A stretch of 6,370 nt of DNA from Methylobacterium sp. (GCA_020252865.1 JADCCH010000158.1:1-6370), one strand, 5' to 3'. Positions 1 through 6,331 are shown, counted from the first letter of the stretch. Notes: a model not told the origin generated them from the sequence alone. Numbers and translations: made by a program.

Positions 1-2604
1 GTCACCGCCGAGCGGTTCCAGGCGTTGCAAGCCCTCCTCGTGAGACGCGAAACGCTCGATGGTGAAATCGCGCGCATCGAACAGCGTCTTGAGGAAATCA
101 CGAGCCGCCGTGCCGAACTCGATCGAGATCACGAAGCCGCAGGGCGTCTGCTGGGCGATGCGGAAAGCGCGCAGGCGGGGCTGGCTGCAGAGGCTTTAAT
201 GCAAGAGTCAGAGCGAACAAAGCTCGTGGCTGAAGAAAAATCCCTCACGGATGCCCGCCAGCAGGCCGAGGCCCTGCGAAACGCGGAAGAGCAGAAGCTT
301 CGCGCGCTCACCATCGCACGGGCCGAAGCGGAGGCCGCCGAGCGCGCGGCCGACCAGCGGCTTCAGGCCGCGACCACCCGCGCGGCGCGCCTTGCCGCCC
401 AGGCCGGGGAGGCCGAGCGCGCGCTGGCCGCCCTCCTGCAGGGTTCCTCTGTGCTCGCGGATTACACACGCATGCAAGCCGAGCTCGATCGTCTCGGAGC
501 GGGACTTGCGGCAGCCTCCACCCGCTCGGATGAGGCCGAGGCCAATGCCCGCATTGCGCGCGATGCCGAGCAGGGAGCCCGCCCGAAGCTCGCGGAGGCC
601 GAGCGCCTGCTCCAGCGCCTCGAAACCGAGGCCCGCATGATCCGCAAGCTCGTCGATGCGACCGAGCCTGGCCTCTGGACGCCGGCCATCGACCAGATCG
701 TGGTCGAGCCGGGCTACGAGACGGCTCTTGCGGCCGCCCTCGGCGAGGATCTCGATGCGGCGATCGAATGGGGTGCCCCGCGCCATTGGGGCCAGCGCGC
801 GCTGGATGGCGAGCCCAGCCTGCCGGCAGGCGTGAAGCCGCTCATGTCCATGGTGAAGGCCCCTGCGCCCCTGCATCTGCGCCTGCGCCAGATTGGCATC
901 TGTGCGCGCGACGAGGGCGAGAAGCTTCAAGCGCAACTCCAGCCCGGTCAACGCCTTGTGAGCCGCGAGGGCGATCTCTGGCGCTGGGATGGCTTTGCCG
1001 CGCGGGGCGATGCGCCCAGCGCCGCGGCCCGTCGCCTTGCCGAACGCAACCGCCTCGAGGAACTCGAACGCGAGGCGCGCGAGGCCAGGACCAGGCGCGA
1101 CGCTGCGCGAGAGGTGCTTGATCGCCTCCTGCGCGCCCTGCGCGAGGCACAGGAGGCGGAAGCGGCCGCGCGCGAGGCGGTGCGCCGCATTACGCGGCAG
1201 CGCGAGGAGGCCAATGCCGCGCTGCAGCGCGAGATGCTCCGCACGGAAGAGATGCGCCTCAGGCTCGAGGCCGCAAGGCTGCGTCGCGAGACCCTGGCGA
1301 ATGACCTCGCTGAATCTCGCCGCGAGGAGGAGGACGCACGCGCGGCTCGCGTTGCCCTGCCCGCGCGCTCCGCCGAGGACCCGGCTTTTCAGGCGCAGGA
1401 GGCGCAACTTTCGGAAGCACGGCAGGCGGAAAATGCGGCGCGTGACGCTTTGTCGCGTCTTCTGGCCGCCCGCAATGCGGCCGAGCAACGCCTTGCGGGC
1501 ATCGAGCGCGAGCAGGCGGCCTGGGATCAGCGTGCTGCCCGCGCCCGGGACTCCCTCGGCGAACATGAAGGCCGGCGCGCTCGCCTCGAGGAGGAGTTTG
1601 CGCGGCTTGAAGGCGAGCCCTTCGCGCTGTCTGCCCGCCGTCGCGCAATCGCGGGCGAAATCGAAGCCGCGTCAGCCGCGCGCAAGGCCGCGGATGACAC
1701 GCTCGCCCAGCGCGAGCGCTCGGCTCGCGCGGCGGATGAGGCGGCGCGCCATGCCGCCAATGCCCTCTCGCAGGCCCGCGAACTGGCGGGACGACTGGAA
1801 GTTTCGCGCGAAAATGCCGATTCGCGGCTGATCCACGTGATCCAGACCATCGAAGGTGAGATCGAGGGGCCGATCGAAGGCCTTTCGAACCGCATTGCGG
1901 CGGATTCGCGGCTCGAAACCCTCTCGCCGGAGGCCATCGAGGCGCGCCTGGGCGACCTGAAGCAGGATCGCGACCGCCTCGGCGCCGTGAATCTGCGCGC
2001 GGATACAGAGCTCGCGGAGGTGGAGACGCGCCATGCCGATCTTACGCGCGAGCGCGCGGAGATCGAGGAGGCGATCCGTAAGTTCCGCCGGGCCATCGAA
2101 TCGCTGAACAGCGAGGGGCGCGCGCGGCTGCGGGAGGCCTTCGAGGCGGTGCAGGGCCACTTCACGCGGCTCTTCACCCGGCTTTTCGGGGGCGGCACGG
2201 CGGAACTTCATCTTGTGGAGGCGGATGATCCGCTGGAGGCCGGGTTGGAGATCATTGCGCGCCCCCCTGGCAAGAAGCCGCAGCTTCTTTCGCTCCTTTC
2301 CGGCGGCGAGCAGGCACTTACGGCCACAGCGCTGATCTTCGCGGTGTTCCTCACCAATCCGGCGCCGATCTGCGTGCTCGACGAGGTCGATGCCCCGCTC
2401 GACGATTCCAACGTGGAGCGGCTCTGCGCATTGCTGCATGATATTGCTGGCGAAACTGGCACGCGCTTCCTCGTGATCACCCATAACCCGATCAGCATGG
2501 CGGAGATGGATCGCCTCTTCGGCGTCACCATGGCCGAACGCGGCGTGAGCCAGCTCGTCTCGGTCGATCTCGCCGAGGCCGAGCGCCTTGCCGAGGCGGG
2601 CTGA
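1..2604 (+). CDS. smc: Chromosome segregation protein SMC, C-terminal 867 residues (5' truncated by window edge)
   Basis: SMC is a cytoplasmic ATPase that, with ScpA and ScpB, compacts and segregates the chromosome. The reading frame is open from base 1, so the gene enters from the left; a TTG at 25 is internal, not a start. A bacterial SMC is usually about 1,150 residues, so roughly 280 are missing, including Walker A. Visible residues in order: long Ala/Arg/Glu-rich coiled coil (about 1-220), hinge (about 224-340, with VEPGYETALAAALGEDL near its start and PGQRLVSREGDLWRWDGF near its end), return coiled coil (about 345-680), then the C-terminal ATPase head. The head has the ABC signature LSGGEQ (766-771), Walker B with catalytic Glu 795 in CVLDEVDAPLDD, and the H-loop His 828 in VITHN. 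All head motifs are intact, so the gene looks functional. No clear terminator follows the TGA. Identification is very secure. Confidence 0.97.
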   Translation, partial: VTAERFQALQALLVRRETLDGEIARIEQRLEEITSRRAELDRDHEAAGRLLGDAESAQAGLAAEALMQESERTKLVAEEKSLTDARQQAEALRNAEEQKLRALTIARAEAEAAERAADQRLQAATTRAARLAAQAGEAERALAALLQGSSVLADYTRMQAELDRLGAGLAAASTRSDEAEANARIARDAEQGARPKLAEAERLLQRLETEARMIRKLVDATEPGLWTPAIDQIVVEPGYETALAAALGEDLDAAIEWGAPRHWGQRALDGEPSLPAGVKPLMSMVKAPAPLHLRLRQIGICARDEGEKLQAQLQPGQRLVSREGDLWRWDGFAARGDAPSAAARRLAERNRLEELEREAREARTRRDAAREVLDRLLRALREAQEAEAAAREAVRRITRQREEANAALQREMLRTEEMRLRLEAARLRRETLANDLAESRREEEDARAARVALPARSAEDPAFQAQEAQLSEARQAENAARDALSRLLAARNAAEQRLAGIEREQAAWDQRAARARDSLGEHEGRRARLEEEFARLEGEPFALSARRRAIAGEIEAASAARKAADDTLAQRERSARAADEAARHAANALSQARELAGRLEVSRENADSRLIHVIQTIEGEIEGPIEGLSNRIAADSRLETLSPEAIEARLGDLKQDRDRLGAVNLRADTELAEVETRHADLTRERAEIEEAIRKFRRAIESLNSEGRARLREAFEAVQGHFTRLFTRLFGGGTAELHLVEADDPLEAGLEIIARPPGKKPQLLSLLSGGEQALTATALIFAVFLTNPAPICVLDEVDAPLDDSNVERLCALLHDIAGETGTRFLVITHNPISMAEMDRLFGVTMAERGVSQLVSVDLAEAERLAEAG

Positions 2605-2690
2605 GGCGCGTTTTCTGCTGCATTGCGGCAACATCCTCAAAAATGGCCCTATCCGATCGTTGAAGAGCCGAAAGAACGGCCCTTCCGTCC

Positions 2691-2719
2691 TTGACACAAA
2701 CGTTTCCCCCTGTTTTACA
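2691..2719 (+). promoter_or_regulatory. Predicted sigma-70-type promoter of the atp operon
   Basis: A perfect -35 hexamer TTGACA (2691-2696), preceded by CC as is common in alphaproteobacteria, is followed after 17 bases by TTTACA (2714-2719). The latter is a weak -10 that matches TATAAT at three of six positions. Transcription would start near 2726, giving an atpI leader of about 90 bases. The site lies in the 211-base smc-atpI gap, the only sizeable gap upstream of the operon. The -35 and spacing are seen directly; promoter activity is inferred. Confidence 0.6.
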
Positions 2720-2727
2720 GCGCGCGA

Positions 2728-2753
2728 CGAACGGGGCGGGCGACCGCCCCTCG
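2728..2753 (+). promoter_or_regulatory. Stable GNRA-loop hairpin in the atpI leader
   Basis: GGGGCGG (2733-2739) and CCGCCCC (2744-2750) are perfect reverse complements around the tetraloop GCGA, which fits the stable GNRA class. Outside a two-base bulge (AC, 2731-2732) the stem can extend by CGA/TCG (2728-2730 with 2751-2753). No T-run follows, so it is not a simple intrinsic terminator. If the predicted promoter is right, the hairpin begins within a few bases of the mRNA 5' end, a position typical of 5' stability elements. A smaller GCGGG/CCCGC stem lies at 2764-2778. The function is inference. Confidence 0.5.
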
Positions 2754-2815
2754 CTGTGGTGATGCGGGGCATTCCCGCGTGACTTGGCGCCGTCCAACCG
2801 GGTTCGGATGCAACC

Positions 2816-3217
2816 ATGCCAGAGCCGGAGCCTCCCTCGCGGGACGCCGACAAAGCGGAAGCGGGACGTTCCAGCGACGAGCAGAAGCTGCGTGCGCGCC
2901 TGGAGACCCTGAAATCGGAGCTCGGTGACGCGGAGGCGCGTGACAAGGCCGAACAGCAGGGCAAGTCGGGTTCGAGCAGCAATGCTTCGGCACTCGGCGC
3001 CGGAATGCGGGCGGCCTCCGAATTGGTCGCGGGCATTCTGGTCGGGACCGGTATCGGCTTCCTGCTGGATCGGTCCTTCGGAACGAAGCCCTGGCTTCTC
3101 ATCATCTTCATGATGCTGGGCATGGCCGCGGGGTTCCGGAACATCTACCGGCTGGGCATGCGACCCACTGTCCCGCCGGGTTCGAACGACAGGAGCGGCC
3201 CGCAACAGGGCCATTGA
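2816..3217 (+). CDS. atpI: ATP synthase protein I (AtpI), F0 assembly factor
   Basis: AtpI is a small inner-membrane protein encoded first in many F0 operons; in studied bacteria it aids c-ring assembly and is not part of the finished enzyme. The 133-residue product has a charged N-terminal segment (about 1-55) with a short predicted helix (about 21-48). Two membrane segments follow: about 66-85, beginning in the family motif GMRAASELVAGILVG, and about 92-110, ending in the family-type GFRNIYRLG. A hydrophilic tail closes it. The N-terminal half is more polar and variable, as is usual for the family. The start is well fixed: an in-frame TGA lies at 2780-2782 and no other ATG, GTG or TTG occurs in frame between it and 2816. 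The ribosome site is weak (GGA at 2806-2808). The gene ends 18 bases before atpB. Confidence 0.92.
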   Translation: MPEPEPPSRDADKAEAGRSSDEQKLRARLETLKSELGDAEARDKAEQQGKSGSSSNASALGAGMRAASELVAGILVGTGIGFLLDRSFGTKPWLLIIFMMLGMAAGFRNIYRLGMRPTVPPGSNDRSGPQQGH

Positions 3218-3220
3218 GGC

Positions 3221-3227
3221 GAAGGGA
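3221..3227 (+). promoter_or_regulatory. Ribosome binding site deciding the GTG start of atpB
   Basis: GAAGGGA sits 8 bases before the GTG at 3236. No comparable purine tract precedes the in-frame ATG at 3263 (codon 10). This supports the GTG start and the 252-residue product. Confidence 0.7.
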
Positions 3228-3235
3228 CAGCGACC

Positions 3236-3994
3236 GTGGCGAGCGGAAAAGCAATCGAGCCGATGCACCAGTTCGAGATCAACAGGATCGTCGAACTCAA
3301 GCTGTTCGGAACCGATATCTCGTTCACCAATGCATCGCTTTGGATGCTCATCGCTCTGGCAGTCATCAGCTTCATCACGGTCTATGGCAGCGCCCAGCGT
3401 TCCATGGTGCCGGGCCGGCTGCAGAGCCTCGCCGAAATGAGCTACGAATTCGTCGCCAACACGCTGACGGGCGTGACCGGCAAGGAAGGGATGCAGTTCT
3501 TCCCCTTCGTCTTTTCGCTTTTCATGTTTGTTTTCGCCGCGAACCTGCTGGGCATGATCCCCGGTTCGTTCACGGTCACGAGCCAGATCATCGTGACGGC
3601 CGCCTTCGCGCTGCTGGTGATCGGCACCGTGGTTGCTGTGGGCGTGGCGAAGCACGGTTCGCATTTCTTCGGCCTCTTCGTTCCCTCGGGCGTGCCGATC
3701 CCGATCCTGCTCCTGATGGTGCCGATCGAGATCATCTCCTTCCTGTCGCGCCCGGTTTCGCTGTCGCTGCGTCTCTTCGGCAACATGCTCGCCGGCCATA
3801 TCGTGCTGAAGGCCTTCGGGGGTCTCACGGTCATGCTGCTGGGCGCGGGTGCCTGGGCCGTCATTTCGCCGTTGCCGCTGCTGATGGCCGTGGCGGTGAC
3901 CGCGCTCGAATTCCTGGTGGCGTTCCTCCAGGCCTATGTTTTCACCATTCTGACCTGCGTCTATCTCAACGATGCGCTCCATCCGGGGCACTGA
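3236..3994 (+). CDS. atpB: F0F1 ATP synthase subunit a
   Basis: Subunit a is the inner-membrane stator that forms the two proton half-channels against the rotating c-ring. At 252 residues it has the normal alphaproteobacterial length. Hydrophobic segments lie at about 34-52, 88-110, 117-138, 153-170, 176-215 and 220-243. The essential arginine is Arg 179 in SLRLFGNMLAGH, equivalent to E. coli Arg 210. The C-terminal helix carries LEFLVAFLQAYVF, with Gln 232 matching E. coli Gln 252. Compared with E. coli, the coupled pair Glu 219/His 245 is exchanged: here they are His 188 and Glu 225, the arrangement also found in mitochondria. Translation starts at GTG behind a good ribosome site. The gene lies 18 bases after atpI and 57 before atpE, in one operon. 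Identification is secure. Confidence 0.97.
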   Translation: MASGKAIEPMHQFEINRIVELKLFGTDISFTNASLWMLIALAVISFITVYGSAQRSMVPGRLQSLAEMSYEFVANTLTGVTGKEGMQFFPFVFSLFMFVFAANLLGMIPGSFTVTSQIIVTAAFALLVIGTVVAVGVAKHGSHFFGLFVPSGVPIPILLLMVPIEIISFLSRPVSLSLRLFGNMLAGHIVLKAFGGLTVMLLGAGAWAVISPLPLLMAVAVTALEFLVAFLQAYVFTILTCVYLNDALHPGH

Positions 3995-4013
3995 CGGGAT
4001 CGCCGGGCACGAA

Positions 4014-4043
4014 TTCCACCCTCACTTCTCTTCCTAAACGGAG
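4014..4043 (+). promoter_or_regulatory. Pyrimidine-rich tract and ribosome binding site ahead of atpE
   Basis: Bases 4014-4035 are pyrimidines except for two A residues (4018 and 4024), which is striking in this purine/GC-rich region. They are followed by AAAC and the Shine-Dalgarno GGAG at 4040-4043, 8 bases before the ATG. Such a tract should be poorly structured and leave the ribosome site open. In E. coli an unstructured U/A-rich region upstream of atpE enhances translation to meet c-subunit demand; a similar role here is inference. Confidence 0.5.
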
Positions 4044-4051
4044 TAATCTCG

Positions 4052-4279
4052 ATGGATCCGATCGTTGGCAAGTACATTGGCGCTGGTCTCGCGGCGCTTG
4101 GCATGGGGCTCGCCGCCATTGGCGTGGGCAACATCTTCGGCAACTTCCTCTCGGGTGCGCTGCGCAACCCGTCGGCGGCCGACAGCCAGTTTACACGCGC
4201 GCTGATCGGCGCGGCGCTCGCGGAAGGTCTCGGCATCTTCTCGTTCGTCGTCGTCATCTTCCTGCTCTTCGTGGTGTAA
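4052..4279 (+). CDS. atpE: F0F1 ATP synthase subunit c (c-ring proteolipid)
   Basis: Subunit c is a hairpin of two membrane helices that oligomerises into the proton-driven rotor. The 75-residue product has helix 1 (about 8-33) with the glycine pattern GAGLAALGMGLAAIGVG used for tight helix packing. The polar loop follows, with Arg 38-Asn 39-Pro 40 in the motif GALRNPSAA that contacts the central stalk. Helix 2 (about 48-75) carries the proton-binding Glu 58 in ALAEGLGIFSF. Glycine rather than Ser/Thr follows this Glu, and no sodium-type Gln is evident in helix 1, so a proton-coupled ring is inferred. There is no signal peptide. The start has a good ribosome site 8 bases upstream. The gene lies in the atp operon and is followed by a strong hairpin. 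Ring size cannot be read from sequence. Confidence 0.97.
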   Translation: MDPIVGKYIGAGLAALGMGLAAIGVGNIFGNFLSGALRNPSAADSQFTRALIGAALAEGLGIFSFVVVIFLLFVV

Positions 4280-4306
4280 GGTCGGGCCTCGGCTCGAGAC
4301 TGAATC

Positions 4307-4332
4307 GGGCGGCACCTTCGGGAATGCCGCCC
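4307..4332 (+). promoter_or_regulatory. UUCG-capped hairpin between atpE and atpF2
   Basis: GGGCGGC (4307-4313) and GCCGCCC (4326-4332) are perfect reverse complements. Inside the loop CC-TTCG-GG (4315-4322) forms the very stable C(UUCG)G cap, with small A and AAT bulges between the two stems. Only two T residues follow, so it is not a strong intrinsic terminator. It sits 27 bases after the atpE stop and 20 bases before the first atpF2 start codon. A role in protecting the 3' end of upstream mRNA or partly attenuating transcription is inference. Confidence 0.55.
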
Positions 4333-4352
4333 TTCACCAATCTGATGTCCGG

Positions 4353-4925
4353 ATGCGGCCCATGCGCTTCGTGCTTGCGACGCTGATTGCGATCCTTTCC
4401 GCCCTGCCGGCCCTCGCGGCCGGTGGCGAGGGCGGCGGGCATCGCTTTCCGCCTTTCGATTCCTCGACCTATGCGAGCCAGCTCTTCTGGCTGGTGCTGA
4501 CGTTCGGGACCCTTTACGCGCTGATGAGCCGCGTGGCCCTGCCGCGCATCGGCTCGGTGCTTGAAGCGCGTCGCGAGATGATCGAGGGGTCCCTACGCGC
4601 GGCCAGCGCCGCTCAGAAGGAAGCCGAGGCGCAGGCCGCTGCTCTCGAGGCGTCGTTGACGAAGGCCCGCGCCAATGCCCAGGCCATTGCCGGCGAAGCG
4701 CGTGACAAGAGCGCCAAGGAGATCGAGGCGCAACGCGTCTCGGTCGAGAAGGATCTCGCCGGCAAGCTCGCGGCGGCGGAAGCCCGCATCGCCGAGACAA
4801 AGGCCCAGGCGATGGGGAATGTCGAGGGCATCGCGAAGGACGCCGTGACGGCCATCGTCGAGCAGCTCGGCGGCAAGACCACCGATGCGGCGGTCGCCAA
4901 GGCGATCAGCGCGGCGCAAGGCTGA
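4353..4925 (+). CDS. atpF2: F0F1 ATP synthase subunit b' (second peripheral-stalk subunit)
   Basis: Alphaproteobacteria and phototrophs build the peripheral stalk from one b and one b' subunit; this gene is also called atpF' or atpG in that lineage. The product is 190 residues if read from the ATG at 4353. It begins with a signal-like segment (about 1-23, hydrophobic from Phe 6, ending LPALAA before a Gly-rich stretch). Next come the b'-type segment FPPFDSSTYASQLFWLVLTF, a membrane helix (about 41-60), then LPRIGSVLEARREMI and a long Ala/Glu/Lys-rich coiled coil to the C-terminus. A second in-frame ATG at 4362 has a slightly better ribosome site (GGATG at 4351-4355), so the true start could be three codons later. 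The stop overlaps the ribosome site of atpF, indicating coupled expression. Whether the N-terminal segment is cleaved is unknown. Confidence 0.93.
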   Translation: MRPMRFVLATLIAILSALPALAAGGEGGGHRFPPFDSSTYASQLFWLVLTFGTLYALMSRVALPRIGSVLEARREMIEGSLRAASAAQKEAEAQAAALEASLTKARANAQAIAGEARDKSAKEIEAQRVSVEKDLAGKLAAAEARIAETKAQAMGNVEGIAKDAVTAIVEQLGGKTTDAAVAKAISAAQG

Positions 4926-4930
4926 GGAGA
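4925..4930 (+). promoter_or_regulatory. Ribosome binding site of atpF overlapping the atpF2 stop codon
   Basis: AGGAGA shares its first base with the TGA of atpF2 (4923-4925) and lies 6 bases before the ATG of atpF. Ribosomes ending atpF2 would cover this site, so b and b', needed in equal numbers, are probably translationally coupled. The coupling is inferred. Confidence 0.65.
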
Positions 4931-4936
4931 ACCAGG

Positions 4937-5407
4937 ATGCTTGATGCCAGCTTCTTCACCGCCCTCGCCCTGCTGATCTTTCTCGGCATTCTCGGCTATG
5001 CCGGTGTTCACAAGTTCATCCTCTCGGGTCTTGATGCCCGCGGGGCGAAGGTTGCCGCCCAACTGGGCGAGGCCGAGCGCCTGCGCAACGAGGCGGCTGC
5101 ACTGCTGAAATCCTATGAGGACAAGCGCAAGGCTGCCGAGAAGGAAGCCGCTGATCTGGTCGAGGCCGCCCGCGCCGAAGCGAAGCGCGTGGAAGCCGAA
5201 GCCAAGGCAAAACTTGAGGATTTCGTGAAGCGCCGCACGGCGCAGGCCGAACTCAAGATCGCCCAGGCCGAGCAGCAGGCCGCGGCCGATGTGCGCAAGG
5301 CGGCCGCCGAACTCGCGGTGAAGGCCGCCGGCACGATCCTTGCCGCAGCCAAGGGCGATGATGCCTTCAATGAGGGCCTGAAGCAGGTGAAAACGCAGCT
5401 CAACTGA
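4937..5407 (+). CDS. atpF: F0F1 ATP synthase subunit b (peripheral stalk)
   Basis: Subunit b pairs with b' to form the stator stalk linking subunit a in the membrane to F1 through the delta subunit. The 156-residue product has a single N-terminal membrane helix (about 5-24, FFTALALLIFLGILGYAG). A short hinge with LDARGAKVAAQLGEAERLRNE replaces the b'-type entry sequence. A continuous charged coiled coil (about 38-125) follows, then a C-terminal AELAVKAAGTIL segment typical of the delta-binding end. There is no signal peptide, in contrast to the upstream b'. Length is normal for the family. It starts 11 bases after atpF2 and is the last gene of the operon, followed by a strong terminator. The F1 genes are absent here, as in other alphaproteobacteria, where they form a separate operon. 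Confidence 0.95.
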   Translation: MLDASFFTALALLIFLGILGYAGVHKFILSGLDARGAKVAAQLGEAERLRNEAAALLKSYEDKRKAAEKEAADLVEAARAEAKRVEAEAKAKLEDFVKRRTAQAELKIAQAEQQAAADVRKAAAELAVKAAGTILAAAKGDDAFNEGLKQVKTQLN

Positions 5408-5431
5408 GCTTTACCGCTTCGAAACGATCCC

Positions 5432-5456
5432 AAGGCCGCCTCCGGGCGGCCTTTTT
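5432..5456 (+). terminator. Rho-independent terminator of the atp operon
   Basis: AAGGCCGCC (5432-5440) pairs perfectly with GGCGGCCTT (5445-5453) around the tetraloop TCCG, and the T-run covers 5452-5456. It begins 25 bases after the atpF stop. The opposite strand lacks a comparable T-run, so it acts on rightward transcription. It separates the ATP synthase operon from the downstream hydrolase. Confidence 0.92.
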
Positions 5457-5496
5457 CCTGATTTCATGGCAATGCAAACGGGATCGGAGTTCTGGC

Positions 5497-6279
5497 ATGC
5501 CTTTCCTTCGCACCGTGTTGACTGCGTTCTCAGCGATCGCTGCCATCCCATGCCTTTCCGCGCAGGAGGCGATCACGCTTCCCGGCCGCGATGGTCTGAC
5601 GATCAAGGCGAAGCTCTACAGGCCGGCCGGTGCCGGCCCTTTCCCCGCCATCGTCGCCCTGCATGGCTGTAGTGGCCCGTGGCAGCCGCGCGACGACGAT
5701 TGGGGCAACCGGCTCGCCGGTGCCGGTTTCCTCGTGGTCTTCCCCGACAGTTTCGGCTCGCGCGGGCTTGGCTCCCTCTGTATGACCCGCGCCCGCAATA
5801 TCCGACCGCGGGATAGAGCCGAAGATGCCTTCGCGACAGCTGAATGGCTGGCCACAAGGGTGGAAGTGCGGCGCAACGGAATTGGCCTGCTCGGCTGGTC
5901 GCATGGTGGTTCGACGGTCCTCTCCGCCGCGCGCACGGGGCGGAAGCCGAAGGGTGTGGAGTTCCGGCAGGCCATCGCCTTCTATCCCGGTTGCCGGATT
6001 TTCGCCGAGGAGGGTAATTATCGCGCGCGCCTGCCGGTGACAATTCTGCATGGCCTCGCGGATAACTGGACGCCAGCGGAGCCTTGCCGGGCGCTGCCGG
6101 GCACCCGCTTCGTGGGTTTCGAGCAGGCCCATCATGATTTCGACCACCCCAACCTGCCGCTTCGCCAGCGCAAGGCCGCCTATACCGCCGATGGAAGCGG
6201 CGTCGTGACAGTGGGGACCAACCCGGAGGCGCGCGCGGTGGCGATCCGGCAGGTGCTGGCGATCTTCGGCGGGATGTAG
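5497..6279 (+). CDS. Secreted alpha/beta hydrolase, dienelactone hydrolase superfamily
   Basis: The 260-residue product begins with a likely Sec signal peptide (about 1-22, ending CLSA before Gln-Glu), so the enzyme probably acts in the periplasm or outside. The mature part shows the alpha/beta-hydrolase pattern: PAIVALHGCSG (about 50-60, oxyanion region), LVVFPDSFGSRG, then the nucleophile elbow GWSHGG with Ser 135, an acid candidate Asp 189 in LHGLADNW, and a His candidate at 212/213 in QAHHDFDHPN. True dienelactone hydrolases use Cys as nucleophile, so the substrate is open: an ester or peptide hydrolase is equally possible. Cys 58 and Cys 95 of the mature part could form a disulfide. The start has CGGAG 7 bases upstream. 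The gene follows the atp terminator, and I see no clear promoter in the 40-base gap, so how it is transcribed is unresolved. Family placement is firm; function is not. Confidence 0.85.
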   Translation: MPFLRTVLTAFSAIAAIPCLSAQEAITLPGRDGLTIKAKLYRPAGAGPFPAIVALHGCSGPWQPRDDDWGNRLAGAGFLVVFPDSFGSRGLGSLCMTRARNIRPRDRAEDAFATAEWLATRVEVRRNGIGLLGWSHGGSTVLSAARTGRKPKGVEFRQAIAFYPGCRIFAEEGNYRARLPVTILHGLADNWTPAEPCRALPGTRFVGFEQAHHDFDHPNLPLRQRKAAYTADGSGVVTVGTNPEARAVAIRQVLAIFGGM

Positions 6280-6287
6280 CGCCCAGA

Positions 6288-6331
6288 GCATTTTCAAGCG
6301 AAGTGGGAACCGGTTCGCGTGAAGAAAATGC
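6288..6331. repeat. Palindromic intergenic repeat, full copy
   Basis: The outer arms GCATTTTC (6288-6295) and GAAAATGC (6324-6331) are perfect reverse complements. Inside, GCGAA (6298-6302) pairs with TTCGC (6314-6318) across an uneven internal loop, and the centre holds the perfect palindrome AACCGGTT (6308-6315). The unit begins 8 bases after the hydrolase stop. From memory, elements of this type are abundant between genes in Hyphomicrobiales, but I could not search. It may serve as the transcript end of the hydrolase gene, since no ordinary terminator is seen. Confidence 0.8.

Noticed and set aside
208..1566. 452-codon open frame on the minus strand opposite smc
   Set aside because: It lies wholly antisense to a well-conserved smc region, its product is low-complexity Arg/Ala/Leu-rich, and long antisense frames are expected at this GC content.
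2616..2630. Stem TGCTGC/GCGGCA as a possible smc terminator
   Set aside because: It has six pairs including one G-T, a three-base loop and no T-run.
2764..2778. GCGGG/CCCGC inverted repeat in the atpI leader as an operator
   Set aside because: A five-base G/C arm is expected by chance in DNA of this composition; it is noted only beside the stronger hairpin at 2728-2753.
2588..2782. 64-codon plus-strand frame in the smc-atpI gap
   Set aside because: It starts inside smc in another frame, covers the predicted atp promoter and leader hairpin, and lacks a ribosome binding site and any recognisable feature.
1672..3144. 490-codon minus-strand frame across the smc end and atpI
   Set aside because: It is antisense to two real genes and the promoter between them, and the product shows no recognisable domain.
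2525..3991. 488-codon minus-strand frame opposite the smc end, atpI and atpB
   Set aside because: The product is dominated by His, Arg, Asp and Gln, as expected from reading a membrane-protein gene backwards; no domain is recognisable.
3214..4386. 390-codon plus-strand frame over atpB and atpE
   Set aside because: It runs out of frame through two securely identified ATP synthase genes, and its Arg/Pro/Ala/Gly-rich product resembles nothing known.
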